Source: Deltaproteobacteria bacterium (GTDB lineage: Bacteria > Desulfobacterota > GWC2-55-46 > DRQE01). Taken from it: 33,198 bases of DNA. The position numbers and the translations under genes were made by a program. Under the pieces are notes generated by a model, which was not told the origin of the DNA, did no database searches, and saw only the letters and a program-made list of their open reading frames with translations. Positions 15,908 through 23,982 of the stretch are shown here, one piece after another (position 1 is the first letter of the stretch; every line of letters starts with the position of its first letter). Location of the stretch: assembly GCA_030631875.1 (NCBI GenBank), contig DAOVKH010000001.1:1-33198 (forward strand), read 5' to 3'.

Positions 15908-16123
15908 ATGGCTGAGTATTACCTTGAGATAAATGAAGAACTTACCGAAGAGACGGCTCTAAGCCGTCAGCCTTTAGGAGTCAGGGTTTCGGTTGCAGGT
16001 AGAGAAGATGCCTTGGAAAAAGTTTCTATCTTCGAGCCCTTTTTTGACGGAAGGCTCTATACAAAAGAACTTCACAGGTGTAACCACGATAGTGGTACTC
16101 CGTGCGCAAAGGAGACGCTCTAA
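15908..16123 (+). CDS. Hypothetical phage protein, 71 residues
   Basis: A small acidic protein (MAEYYLEINEELTEET at its start) preceded by AGAGAGG 8-10 bases upstream. It has a beta-type middle (LGVRVSVAGRED) and a C-terminal segment with two Cys and two His (HRCNHDSGTPCAK) that could bind a metal. Its TAA shares its last base with the next ATG (TAATG), so the two are probably translationally coupled. No family recognised. Confidence 0.55.
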   Translation: MAEYYLEINEELTEETALSRQPLGVRVSVAGREDALEKVSIFEPFFDGRLYTKELHRCNHDSGTPCAKETL

Positions 16124-16908
16124 TGGCATTAACCGTTGGGCTTAAGGCTCTATATCACTTAAATGGTGACGCGAGAGATTCTTCGGGTAACGGTAACCAC
16201 GGAACGGTAGTAGGAGCAACGGTTGAATCTGAAACGGTAAAGCTTGGTTCAGCGGCTTACTCATTTGACGGCGTAGATGACCGTGTAAGCATTCCTCTTC
16301 TGAACTTTGATGAGGTAAGTGTTGCTTTCTGGTTCAACCGTTCGTCGCTGGATTCAGTTAATGCCGACACAGTTTTTGGTGCTTGGAAGTGGAGCTCGGA
16401 TGTACAGTTACAGGAAGGTTTTGACGTTGGAAGGTTTTTTCAACTTTCCCCTAATAAGTGCGATTTTACGATTGTTACTGAGGACGGAGGCGGCGTGAGG
16501 TCTGTAAAGACCGTTGCACATAACGTAGGTGACAGCACGGGTAGCTGGACACACCTCGTTGCTACATATTCAAAATCTACAGGCGAACAAAAGTTATACA
16601 TAGACGGTCTGCTAAGAGATACCACTGCACACATCGCAGGTAACACTATAGTACACTCGACATACTTTGTGGATATGTGGATAGGGGCTTCGCGTGTTAA
16701 TCAGGGATACTTTAACGGATTTATAGACGAGGTGGCTCTGTGGGATAGACCCCTGAGTGACGGTTCAGTTTCGGTCGGCGAGGTGGCCGGAGGCGAAGTA
16801 GCAGAATCATATAATGACGGATTTGGACGAGAAATTAAACTTACGCCGAAAGGGTATGTACCAAGGTCTGTGCATAAGGCGATTAAAGTAAAGGCGGTGA
16901 AGGTATGA
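16123..16908 (+). CDS. LamG/concanavalin A-like domain structural protein
   Basis: From the ATG at 16123 (AAAGGAG 8 bases upstream) the product is 261 residues. It is largely one laminin-G-like jellyroll: LYHLNGDARDSSGNGNHG opens it, followed by YSFDGVDDRVSIP, VAFWFNRSS, WTHLVATYSK, QKLYIDGLLRDT and GFIDEVALWDRPLS, the standard LamGL string. Such domains in phage particles act as decoration or carbohydrate-binding modules. Its place between the capsid and connector genes suggests a head-decoration protein rather than a tail fibre. The short basic C-terminus (HKAIKVKAVKV) may anchor it. Confidence 0.8.
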   Translation: MALTVGLKALYHLNGDARDSSGNGNHGTVVGATVESETVKLGSAAYSFDGVDDRVSIPLLNFDEVSVAFWFNRSSLDSVNADTVFGAWKWSSDVQLQEGFDVGRFFQLSPNKCDFTIVTEDGGGVRSVKTVAHNVGDSTGSWTHLVATYSKSTGEQKLYIDGLLRDTTAHIAGNTIVHSTYFVDMWIGASRVNQGYFNGFIDEVALWDRPLSDGSVSVGEVAGGEVAESYNDGFGREIKLTPKGYVPRSVHKAIKVKAVKV

Positions 16909-17789
16909 ACCAGCAATTTTTGATAGATACGGCAGATAAGTTTCGAACTTACATCTATGCGGATAATATATGTATAGTGCCGAGCTCGGCGACTATTACT
17001 ATATACAAGCCGGGTGGAGATGTTTTGCTCGTAGACTCTGCCACTATGGGCGTGGAAGCCGACGGCCTATTGACCTATGAGCTGAGTGCTTTGGATAACG
17101 CTACTGTCGATAGAAGTTACAAGAGTATTATAACTTACATATATGACGGGGAGACTTATTATATAAGCATTTTTTATGATGTCGTTCATTCAAGGCTTAC
17201 AAAGGTTATAACCGATGACGATCTTGTTAGAGAATTCCCGCAGTTGAAAGACGCAGAGTGGAGAGTCCACGGTACGGCCGATAGCGGTACGACAACCACC
17301 ATTGTCGACGAGGAGCTTAAGCGTTATGCAGAGGGTTATTTTACGGGCGGCCTTGCCTATTCAATAGACAAGGATGAGACGCGCGAGATAACGGACTTTG
17401 TCGCAAGCAGTGCTACCGTTACCGTTAAGGCTTTTGGCTCAGCGGTAATAAGCGATAAGTATATTCTTACACGTTCATTTTTGAGAGAGATAGAGCGTGC
17501 TTTTGAAAAGATAGAGGAGAGGCTCATTGCCGCCGGCAAGAGGCCTGAGCTTGTATTGGATTCTCAGGATTTGAGAAGCCTACATATATACGCATCTGTC
17601 GCTGAGGTAGCAAAAGGGTTGTCATCTAAGGTCGATGATTTTTGGTGGACTCTGTGGAAGGAATATGACGTTAAGGCCGACAGAGCCTTTGCGGTACTGC
17701 CCATTAAGTACGATACTTCGGGCGACGGTTATATAAGTTCCTCTGAAGATGGTTTACATCTTGGGTCTATAAGAACAGGTAGGGGGTAG
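16905..17789 (+). CDS. Putative head-tail connector with an EF-hand-like loop
   Basis: The gene overlaps the previous stop as ATGA. The first about 100 residues are beta-rich and Ig-like (SSATITIYKPGGDVLL). A middle part has the TADSGTTTTIVD...YFTGG pattern seen in phage particle proteins that follow connectors. The rest is helical (EIERAFEKIEERLIAAGK). Near the end, DTSGDGYISSSE (270-281) is a perfect 12-residue EF-hand calcium loop by ligand position (D, S, D, Y, S, E). Position between head and tail genes suggests head completion. The N-terminal domain could instead bind sugar or host surface. Confidence 0.55.
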   Translation: MNQQFLIDTADKFRTYIYADNICIVPSSATITIYKPGGDVLLVDSATMGVEADGLLTYELSALDNATVDRSYKSIITYIYDGETYYISIFYDVVHSRLTKVITDDDLVREFPQLKDAEWRVHGTADSGTTTTIVDEELKRYAEGYFTGGLAYSIDKDETREITDFVASSATVTVKAFGSAVISDKYILTRSFLREIERAFEKIEERLIAAGKRPELVLDSQDLRSLHIYASVAEVAKGLSSKVDDFWWTLWKEYDVKADRAFAVLPIKYDTSGDGYISSSEDGLHLGSIRTGRG

Positions 17790-17794
17790 AGCGG

Positions 17795-18226
17795 ATGTCT
17801 AACTATCAGGTGGTAAGTTCTATTACCGAAAACTTAAGGCAACTCCTGCAGGGTGAGGGGATAAAGTTTTCAGCCAAGGTATTCGAAGACGAGAGTGCTA
17901 TACCGATGAGCCTTATTCCTTTCGGGAGGATACTCTATAAAGGAGAGAGCTTTGAGCACTCTTATGGAATGAAGCCGGGGTATGTTGACGCGGAGTTTCT
18001 AACGACCGTTACCCTTAAGGGTAACGACGATGCCTCCTTAATGGATGAGGCACAGCTCTGGACGCATCGTCTGCGAGAAGCTGTAACGGTATCGGCCGTT
18101 AATGTTGGAGGCTTGTCGGCTTCGAAGCCGGTCACTCAAGCTGCCATAAGTAAGGTTGATGTTAAGCGTGATGGAGAGCTTATTTCTTTAAGCGGCGTGG
18201 TTACGCTTAGATATAGAGAAGGTTGA
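17795..18226 (+). CDS. Putative tail completion/terminator protein
   Basis: The 143-residue protein starts 5 bases after the connector gene. It opens with a helix (VVSSITENLRQLLQGEG), then has alternating strands (IPFGRILYKGESFEHSYG) and ends in a strand pair (ELISLSGVVTLRYREG). Tail-terminator proteins of siphoviruses have this size and alpha/beta pattern, and lie just before the tail tube gene, as here. No signature motif is decisive. Confidence 0.55.
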   Translation: MSNYQVVSSITENLRQLLQGEGIKFSAKVFEDESAIPMSLIPFGRILYKGESFEHSYGMKPGYVDAEFLTTVTLKGNDDASLMDEAQLWTHRLREAVTVSAVNVGGLSASKPVTQAAISKVDVKRDGELISLSGVVTLRYREG

Positions 18227-18258
18227 AAATTTAATATATTTAAAGGAGGTAGTTCAAG

Positions 18259-19350
18259 ATGGCTGAAAGTAAGATGTACCTTGCCGTTGGTGAAGAATCA
18301 ACGAGAGGGGTTAAGGAAGTGGCAACAGTAGGGTTCATACCGCTCTTGTCACCGTCTATTCCAAAGATGGAATTCGACGAGATACGACGTACAGAAATGC
18401 GAGGTACGAGCGGGGTCATGGGAGATACGTCGGTTACGCGCATGAGCCGCAAGTGGGGGGCGTCCATGGAGATGCCGTTCTTTACCGAGGCGGGCGGAAG
18501 TAAGCCCATGGTAGGGACTATCTTAAAGCACTTCTTCGGCAGTGCCGTGAGCGCACAGCAGGGGACGACTAACGCTTACGCGCATATGATCTATCCCGTT
18601 GCAGATCCTTTTTCGACGGCGAATTTAAGTGACTCTGCCTTAACGTTGAACTTGAATATCAACGAGGGGGCTGTCATGAAGAACTGGCCCTTTGTGGGAG
18701 GACGAGTCAGTAGCCTTAGCTTTGAGCAAGAGGCAGGTCAGCACTTGAAACTCTCCGCGGAATTCTTCGGACAGTTCAGAGACGACGTTACAGTCGAGAT
18801 AGGTTCTCCGGTCTTCGCACTTGAAAATCTGCGCTGTGATTACAGCAACCTTAAACTCTATACCGGAACGATTGTGAGAACCGGCACGGCCCCCGATTAT
18901 ACGGACTTTGATTTTACGGCGGCAACACAGATAAAGCCCGACACTATAAGTGTCAAGATAGAGAACGGCATGGAAGACGTATTAAGATTGACCGGACTTG
19001 ATTACTCCGATAAGACGCGCATGGGTAAGTTCAAGGTCTCGGTAGAGATGACGATAGACTGGGAAGATCCTTCAAGCGGCTTTAGCTCCGTCGACGAGTT
19101 CAATAGTTGGATTGCTTCAACGGCTTCAACGAATCTTTGTCTTGAGTGGGACAGCGGTACAGAGGCTGATACAGGCTATAACCATAAGTTCATAATCGAT
19201 ATACCGGTAGCGCTCAGGATGGGCGGCGAGGTAGAGTTCGACGCTGAAAAAGATCCAATGGTAACGCTCAACTACGAGGGCTTGTACGATGCCGATGGAG
19301 TTGGTTATATAGTAGGTTCTTTACTTCAAAATACGGCGACCTCTATTTAA
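18259..19350 (+). CDS. Major tail tube protein
   Basis: A 363-residue protein after a strong RBS (AAAGGAGG). It opens SKMYLAVGEESTRGV, a common start for siphovirus tail tube subunits, then is almost entirely beta-strand, with IRRTEMRGTSGVMGD, VSSLSFEQEAGQHLKLSAEFFG and a final two-strand TLNYEGLYD. The central LTLNLNINEGA and C-terminal IPVALRMGGEVEF fit the beta-sandwich that polymerises into the tube. It precedes the tail chaperone frameshift pair, the usual order in lambda-like tails. Confidence 0.8.
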   Translation: MAESKMYLAVGEESTRGVKEVATVGFIPLLSPSIPKMEFDEIRRTEMRGTSGVMGDTSVTRMSRKWGASMEMPFFTEAGGSKPMVGTILKHFFGSAVSAQQGTTNAYAHMIYPVADPFSTANLSDSALTLNLNINEGAVMKNWPFVGGRVSSLSFEQEAGQHLKLSAEFFGQFRDDVTVEIGSPVFALENLRCDYSNLKLYTGTIVRTGTAPDYTDFDFTAATQIKPDTISVKIENGMEDVLRLTGLDYSDKTRMGKFKVSVEMTIDWEDPSSGFSSVDEFNSWIASTASTNLCLEWDSGTEADTGYNHKFIIDIPVALRMGGEVEFDAEKDPMVTLNYEGLYDADGVGYIVGSLLQNTATSI

Positions 19351-19380
19351 TAGAGTAGAAGCTGATAGGGAGGCTATAGA

Positions 19381-19755
19381 GTGGCTATCATAAGTTTCGA
19401 TCAAGATGCTGTTGTAGATTATATTCCGTCTTACGGAGCGAATAGAGATTCGGAAGACCCCTGTACGGTGAGTCTCAGGTTTATCCCTTATGCGCGCGTG
19501 CAGTATTATTCGCGTATCATTGCGGCAAGAACAAAAGGTGTTATCGAGGCCGAGAAGGTTCAAGAGATAACGCAGAGTGTCCAGCGAAGACAATTTGTGG
19601 AGAGCGTTAGCAGGGTGTCAGGTTATTTTGTGGGAGCTAAAGAGGTCACGGATCCTAACGAGCTTTATGATACGGCGGATACGGAGCTTATAGTGGAGTT
19701 GATACGCGCTATGGAGAATGCACAGAGGTTAACCGAGGGCCAAAGAAAAAACTAA
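19381..19755 (+). CDS. Tail assembly chaperone, short form (gpG-like)
   Basis: The GTG start is 7 bases after GGGAGG. The 124-residue product (IISFDQDAVVDYIPSYGA at its start; RIIAARTKGVIEAEKVQE as helix) lies between tail tube and tape measure, the position of lambda gpG. The last sense codons, AGA AAA AAC before TAA, contain the -1 slippery heptamer A_AAA_AAC (19746-19752). The next frame is open without a stop from there to 20147. The ribosome should therefore make this short form most of the time and a 255-residue fusion at times. Confidence 0.75.
   Translation: MAIISFDQDAVVDYIPSYGANRDSEDPCTVSLRFIPYARVQYYSRIIAARTKGVIEAEKVQEITQSVQRRQFVESVSRVSGYFVGAKEVTDPNELYDTADTELIVELIRAMENAQRLTEGQRKN
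19746..19752 (+). promoter_or_regulatory. A_AAA_AAC -1 ribosomal frameshift site
   Basis: In the reading frame of the gene starting at 19381 the bases read A-AAA-AAC, the best-known X_XXY_YYZ slippery heptamer, immediately followed by TAA (19753-19755). Slipping back one base bypasses that stop and continues CTA ATA GCG into the downstream ORF. A small stem CTCC/GGAG (19764-19774) lies about 11 bases downstream and could act as a weak stimulator. Its GGAG might also help initiate at ATG 19779. Confidence 0.8.
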
Positions 19756-19778
19756 TAGCGGGTCTCCGTTGGAGCAAG

Positions 19779-20147
19779 ATGACGGATGGCAAGGGCCCGT
19801 TTAGTTGTGAGGCGTGTTCTGAAAGCGATAAAGGTATGCGTAATTGTTTTAACGTACGCGGACTCTCTGAAAGAGCACGCGCTCTGAGTAAGTATGATGA
19901 AGATGTTGTCTCTGAACATAAAAAAAATACGGCAAAGAAGGTATTTACGCTCGGAGATATAAGGTTATATGAATGTCCGCTCAGTTATATTACGAGCGAT
20001 ACGAGGGGAATCTTAAGGGTCTTATATATGGCGGATTTTCTCGGTACGTTGGTATTGGCCGGTGGAATTGCCGAGCAACCTTGTTGGTTTATTGAGGCAG
20101 TTGAAATCTACGGAGTTGAAAGTGCCAAGGCTTTAAAGGAGAAATAG
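19779..20147 (+). CDS. Frameshift extension of the tail assembly chaperone (T part of gpGT)
   Basis: This frame is -1 relative to the chaperone gene and is open from the slippery site at 19752 to TAG at 20145-20147. In the fusion it adds 131 residues; from its own ATG it would be 122. It contains CEACSESDKGMRNC (Cys-rich), a helix (RGLSERARALSKYDED) and a hydrophobic FLGTLVLAGGIAEQ. The T domain of gpGT recruits tail tube protein to the tape measure, and this sits directly before the tape measure gene. Independent initiation at ATG 19779 after GGAG is possible but the spacing (4) is poor. Confidence 0.7.
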   Translation: MTDGKGPFSCEACSESDKGMRNCFNVRGLSERARALSKYDEDVVSEHKKNTAKKVFTLGDIRLYECPLSYITSDTRGILRVLYMADFLGTLVLAGGIAEQPCWFIEAVEIYGVESAKALKEK

Positions 20148-21065
20148 ATGGAAAAGGATAGAAGTGTTGAGGTCGTTATAAGTGCTCGTGATGAGTACTC
20201 AAAGACCTTTGAGAAAGTAGATAAGTCTATCGGTTCTCTCCAGTCGTCTGTACGGAGTAATGTCGATGGGGTTAAGCAGGAGTATGGAAAGACACTGCTC
20301 GCTCAATCCGCGGCGGTGGCAGGGAGCAACGGGGCAGACATAGAATTGTCCGGAGCCATTGCGCAGAAGGGATTCGCAGGCGATGAGAACGGCACGTCTT
20401 CTGCTGAGACCATGCGCATTGAGAATGAAGAAAAGGTATTGGCGACGACCGACTATAACGCTACACACTTGGAGCTAACTCGTCAGCGCCTATTGATGGA
20501 AAGTGAGATGGAGAGAGAAGGTTCTGATAGCCGTATGCAGAACGCTGCCAAGGAAAGAGACTTTAAGATGCAGGCCGTCTCTGATTATGCAGGAGCGGCT
20601 ATAAGTTTAATGGGTAATCTTCTTACGGCAACGAGTGCGCACGGAAAAAGTTCTTTTAAATTAATGAAGGGCTTTGGTACGGCTCAGGCAATAGTCGATA
20701 CCTACATGGGAGTGAACAGGGCATTAGGCTCAGCACCTCCTCCGCTGAACTTTGCGCTTGCGGCCTCGGTCATGGCTTCCGGTATGGCGACGGTCAGTAA
20801 GATAAAGGCTACAAGCCCAAGCGGAGGTAGCGGGGCAAGGGGCGGAGTATCAAGAGGCGCAGGAAGAGGCGCAAGAACAAGAGGGCTGGAAGTACCCATC
20901 AAGGCCAATGGTGAGGCGGAGAAGCAAACACAGAAGGTTACGATAAATGTGCATAATCCTCTGAGCGAACAAAACTGGGATGCAATTAGCGAAGATATAG
21001 TGGGTGCTATAAATAAGGCCGGCGAACGTAACGTCGCTCTTACCATAAAGAATACGGAGGATTAA
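20148..21065 (+). CDS. Short tape measure protein
   Basis: The 305-residue protein starts right after the chaperone stop with AAAGGAG 6 bases upstream. It opens SVEVVISARDEYSKTFEKVDKSIG, the standard tape-measure N-terminus, has a coiled-coil-rich centre, and ends with the hydrophobic AQAIVDTYMGVNRALGSAPP and ALAASVMASGMATVSKIKAT, which resembles the membrane-associated end of many tape measures. A Gly/Arg-rich stretch (GGSGARGGVSRGAGRGA) follows. With about 0.15 nm per residue, it would set a tail of only about 45 nm. It is far shorter than usual siphovirus tape measures. Confidence 0.8.
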   Translation: MEKDRSVEVVISARDEYSKTFEKVDKSIGSLQSSVRSNVDGVKQEYGKTLLAQSAAVAGSNGADIELSGAIAQKGFAGDENGTSSAETMRIENEEKVLATTDYNATHLELTRQRLLMESEMEREGSDSRMQNAAKERDFKMQAVSDYAGAAISLMGNLLTATSAHGKSSFKLMKGFGTAQAIVDTYMGVNRALGSAPPPLNFALAASVMASGMATVSKIKATSPSGGSGARGGVSRGAGRGARTRGLEVPIKANGEAEKQTQKVTINVHNPLSEQNWDAISEDIVGAINKAGERNVALTIKNTED

Positions 21066-21068
21066 AAG

Positions 21069-21857
21069 GTGGTCTTAGATTGGGCGAAGGTTAAATTCTT
21101 TTACGATACGATGTTAGGTACGCCGTCGTCGACACTTCAGGCAACATCTACCGAGAGCGGCGACTATGACGTTAAGTATCTACATAACTGGCTTGAGACT
21201 AACAAGTGGCAGGCCGCTGATTCAAGCACTCCGCAATATATAACATATGACGCAGGAAGTGGGAATTCCAATGAAGCCGACTATCTTATTGTATACGGAC
21301 ATAATTTGGCGGAGGCAGGCGCAAGCATTACGCTTCAGTACTCAGACGACGGTTTTATCTCGGACGTGAATGACGTCTTTACCACTGAGGCGATAAGCTC
21401 TGACGCTGTATATCTTAAGGAGTTCGTAGGCCCGGGAGCGTATAGGTTTTGGCGTTTAAAGATAGAGGGGCCTTTATCCGAAGTTCCCTGCATGACGCTT
21501 TGCCTATGGGGTGAAGCAACAGAGCTGGATTACTGCACGTCAAGCTTTGATCCTAATGAAGAGGATATAAAGGCTAACGTAGGAATAAGCTACGGCGGCT
21601 ATCTTACCGGCAGTCACATAAAACATGTTGAACGCAGGATGCTCTTGAACTTCAGTGATTCGGATTCCCTGCTCTATCAGAAGATAAAGCTTTGGAGAGA
21701 CACACATGGGTTGAATAATCTTTTTGTGGCATGGGAGTTGGCAAATAACCCCGCAGACGTATGGCTGATGAGGCCTTCGCCGAGGTTTAGAAACCCGCTT
21801 AATGAGACCGGGCTCTATAGGGATATTTCCATAGAGCTTAACGGAAGGAAGGAGTAG
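21069..21857 (+). CDS. Distal tail protein with a discoidin/galactose-binding-like domain
   Basis: GTG start 8 bases after GGAGG. The 262-residue product is beta-rich. Residues about 40-135 (YITYDAGSGNSNEADYLIVYGHNL, then ITLQYSDDGF and AYRFWRLKIEG) match the discoidin/F5-8C-like fold often present in phage distal tail proteins. The C-terminal half (HVERRMLLNFSDSD, then WLMRPSPRFRNPLNETGLYRD) is like the base of distal tail proteins. It probably bridges tail tube and baseplate hub and may touch the host surface. Confidence 0.6.
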   Translation: MVLDWAKVKFFYDTMLGTPSSTLQATSTESGDYDVKYLHNWLETNKWQAADSSTPQYITYDAGSGNSNEADYLIVYGHNLAEAGASITLQYSDDGFISDVNDVFTTEAISSDAVYLKEFVGPGAYRFWRLKIEGPLSEVPCMTLCLWGEATELDYCTSSFDPNEEDIKANVGISYGGYLTGSHIKHVERRMLLNFSDSDSLLYQKIKLWRDTHGLNNLFVAWELANNPADVWLMRPSPRFRNPLNETGLYRDISIELNGRKE

Positions 21858-21861
21858 GCGT

Positions 21862-22215
21862 ATGGCTATAACTCTTTCAGATGCCTACCTCGGAAAGCTT
21901 AAAGAAGGTGTCAATGAGCCAAATGTTATATTGGAGGTTACCTTAGATAGCGGCACCGTTAAGTGGGGTTACTCCACGGGCGGGTTTTCCGACGTACTAC
22001 CCATAGTGAAGAGCCTGTCGTCGTTACAAAATAAGCTCGATATAAAAGGCGGCTTTGTGACCCTTGGGCAGATTACGGTCGTTATCAGCGGACGAGATAA
22101 CTTTAAAGAACTCTTGAGAGACGAATTCTTAAAGAACAGAAGGGTTGTACGTAAAGACGGTTTTAGCGCCGTAACTTACGACGATTACGCCGCTACATTT
22201 ACAGGTACGATATAG
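21862..22215 (+). CDS. Baseplate/tail hub protein, N-terminal part ending at an in-frame TAG
   Basis: This 117-residue frame begins MAITLSDAYLGKLKEGVNEP and ends YAATFTGTI at TAG (22213-22215). The next codons in the same frame continue NWSRRGDELTITIADDMVKA. The reading is that of a single tail-hub protein, whose family often has an F-T-G-x-I-x-x-W-x-R-x-G-D-x-L pattern at this place. The frame is then open to 23505. The break therefore looks like a nonsense codon in the middle of one 547-residue gene, or a read-through site. The N-terminal part is the tail-tube-like hub domain, with DSGTVKWGYSTGG as a strand pair. Confidence 0.7.
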   Translation: MAITLSDAYLGKLKEGVNEPNVILEVTLDSGTVKWGYSTGGFSDVLPIVKSLSSLQNKLDIKGGFVTLGQITVVISGRDNFKELLRDEFLKNRRVVRKDGFSAVTYDDYAATFTGTI

Positions 22216-22263
22216 AATTGGTCGAGGCGAGGTGACGAGCTTACCATAACTATAGCCGACGAT

Positions 22264-23505
22264 ATGGTTAAGGCGAAAAAGAAGATACCTCTTGAGAATT
22301 CAACCAATACGCAGGTACTCGATTATAGGGCGATGAATCCCGTCGATATAATGCTCGATATACTTTCAAATAGGCTCGGCATTGATCTGTTACACATCGA
22401 CACTGCGCAGTTTGAATCAGAGCGGGATATATGGCTCTCCGGGTGGAAGTTTGACCGTCTTCTTACTAAACCCGAAGATGCCATAAAGTATTTGGGCGAG
22501 CTTCAGGTAGAGACCAACTCTTACATAGTACATGATGGCGAGAAGGTAAGTCTTAAGTACTTTGGTCCGCCTACTCCCGGAAGTGATGTCCTCTCATGGA
22601 ATGATGACATTAATATTCTTAACGCTACCTTTACGCAGAGGTCGGGATACGCGGAGGGCTTCTTTAACAGAGTAGTCTTTTACTATGACTATGATGAGAG
22701 CGGCAACGATAAGCCCGAGAACTTCGAGGCAGTCTATATAGCGACCGACACTTCTTCTCAAAGCAGTAGTGAGTGGAACGAGGTTAAGACCAAGGTCATT
22801 AAAAGCCGTTGGGTGAGGACTACTACTATCGCACAGCCAACGGATATAAGCGGTGTGGTTATATATCACTCAAGTACTGCGAACGGTATTGGCGAGGGCC
22901 TGCTTGAATTTGATTACATGGCCAACACACTCAGGTGGACAGCACCAGGAAGTACAGGAGGCGAGGAAGTAACCCTTGATAAAGATGGTAAATATCAACT
23001 CTTCGATGAGAGTAAGACGAAGTGGGTGCGTGTCGTCGTTGATACTTCAAGCCTGCCTACCAGTAATAAGATCGATACGGTAGCCATAACGGCCTTAAGC
23101 GGCAATAGCTTTGCCGCGACTATCGCGGATAAGTTACTTAAGCGTTATCGTAATCCCATGTCGAGTGTAAGGCTGCAAGTCGATATAAATGATCTTGCAA
23201 ATGGCAGTAAGTTTTTAAAGCCGACCGATATGGTAGACCTGACGACCGATGAGGCCTGCGGAAAAGATAACGATACGTGGGCTTCTGAGCGGATGATGAT
23301 TACTTCGCTAAGGCCTGATTTTTCCGGAGCCAGAGTTGACATAGAAGCGGTTCAGGCAAAGATGTATCGCAGTTACGGTTTTATAGCTCCGACATCGTAC
23401 CCTGATTATCCGAGCGCGACCAGTAGGGAGAGAGAGTACGCTTTTATCGGAGATTTAAATAATAAAGTAAGTGGAGGTTTGGATGATGGTTATTACGTCT
23501 GGTAA
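22264..23505 (+). CDS. Baseplate/tail hub protein, C-terminal part after the TAG
   Basis: From ATG 22264 the frame gives 413 residues; it is open from 22216. It opens VKAKKKIPLE and contains the hub-like NPVDIMLDILSNRLGID, GWKFDRLLTKPEDAIKYLGELQ and LTKPED motifs, then beta-rich modules and DMVDLTTDEACGKDNDTWASERMMI. No ribosome-binding site lies before ATG 22264, and no other start with one lies between 22216 and 22264. That argues that this part is not translated independently in a simple way and depends on passing the TAG. Confidence 0.7.
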   Translation: MVKAKKKIPLENSTNTQVLDYRAMNPVDIMLDILSNRLGIDLLHIDTAQFESERDIWLSGWKFDRLLTKPEDAIKYLGELQVETNSYIVHDGEKVSLKYFGPPTPGSDVLSWNDDINILNATFTQRSGYAEGFFNRVVFYYDYDESGNDKPENFEAVYIATDTSSQSSSEWNEVKTKVIKSRWVRTTTIAQPTDISGVVIYHSSTANGIGEGLLEFDYMANTLRWTAPGSTGGEEVTLDKDGKYQLFDESKTKWVRVVVDTSSLPTSNKIDTVAITALSGNSFAATIADKLLKRYRNPMSSVRLQVDINDLANGSKFLKPTDMVDLTTDEACGKDNDTWASERMMITSLRPDFSGARVDIEAVQAKMYRSYGFIAPTSYPDYPSATSREREYAFIGDLNNKVSGGLDDGYYVW

Positions 23506-23517
23506 GGAGGTGGAGCT

Positions 23518-23973
23518 ATGACAGTACCGAGTAAGTCGTGGAGTCTAATAACGGACGGGCAGGTAGATGCCGACAGTCCGCTCGATACGACATTGATTAC
23601 GGCCTTGCGCGATAACCTCGTGCACTTAGAGGAGTGGCTTGGTGACGGGTATGCGGCAACGAAGGATCATGACCATGACGGTTTAAATAGTAAGGTATTA
23701 GGCACTCCATCTATGCAGTCGAGCGGTTATCAGGATATAGCCGCCAGTGCTACATGGACGCCAAGTCTTGGGAGCTATCAATTTGTAGTTCATAATGCGA
23801 CGGGGGCAGCGTCTCCGCAGTTATATATTGATTCCGCATGGAGGGGATGGACCGGAGCCGGCAACGGGATACGTGAGGTCGGAAGTTTTGGATACTTTGA
23901 TGGAGCAAATATGAGGTTCCTTGAGAGAACCGGCGCGGGCACGGTAAGGCTCTGGTATCAAAAGTTTAATTAA
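23518..23973 (+). CDS. Tail fibre or receptor-binding protein with a HxHDGxNS motif
   Basis: A 151-residue protein preceded by AAGGAGG. It opens VPSKSWSLITDGQVDADSPLD, then LRDNLVHLEEWLGD, a short trimerising helix, followed by DHDHDGLNS. The H-x-H-D-G-x-N-S metal-ion motif is common in phage fibre stalks and tips. The rest is beta-rich and glycine-rich with Trp (WRGWTGAGNG), compatible with a small head domain. It is likely the receptor-binding end of the particle; the short size again points to a reduced virion. Confidence 0.6.
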   Translation: MTVPSKSWSLITDGQVDADSPLDTTLITALRDNLVHLEEWLGDGYAATKDHDHDGLNSKVLGTPSMQSSGYQDIAASATWTPSLGSYQFVVHNATGAASPQLYIDSAWRGWTGAGNGIREVGSFGYFDGANMRFLERTGAGTVRLWYQKFN

Positions 23974-23982
23974 GGAGGCGTT

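Noticed and set aside
20702..21046. Minus-strand open frame opposite the tape measure end
   Set aside because: Pro/Leu/Ala-rich shadow of the Gly/Arg-rich stretch on the plus strand; no start signal or family.
22213..22215. Genome-wide or phage-wide TAG recoding
   Set aside because: Several genes in the same cluster (ends at 15368, 17789, 20147, 21857) use TAG as their normal stop, so TAG cannot be globally a sense codon here.
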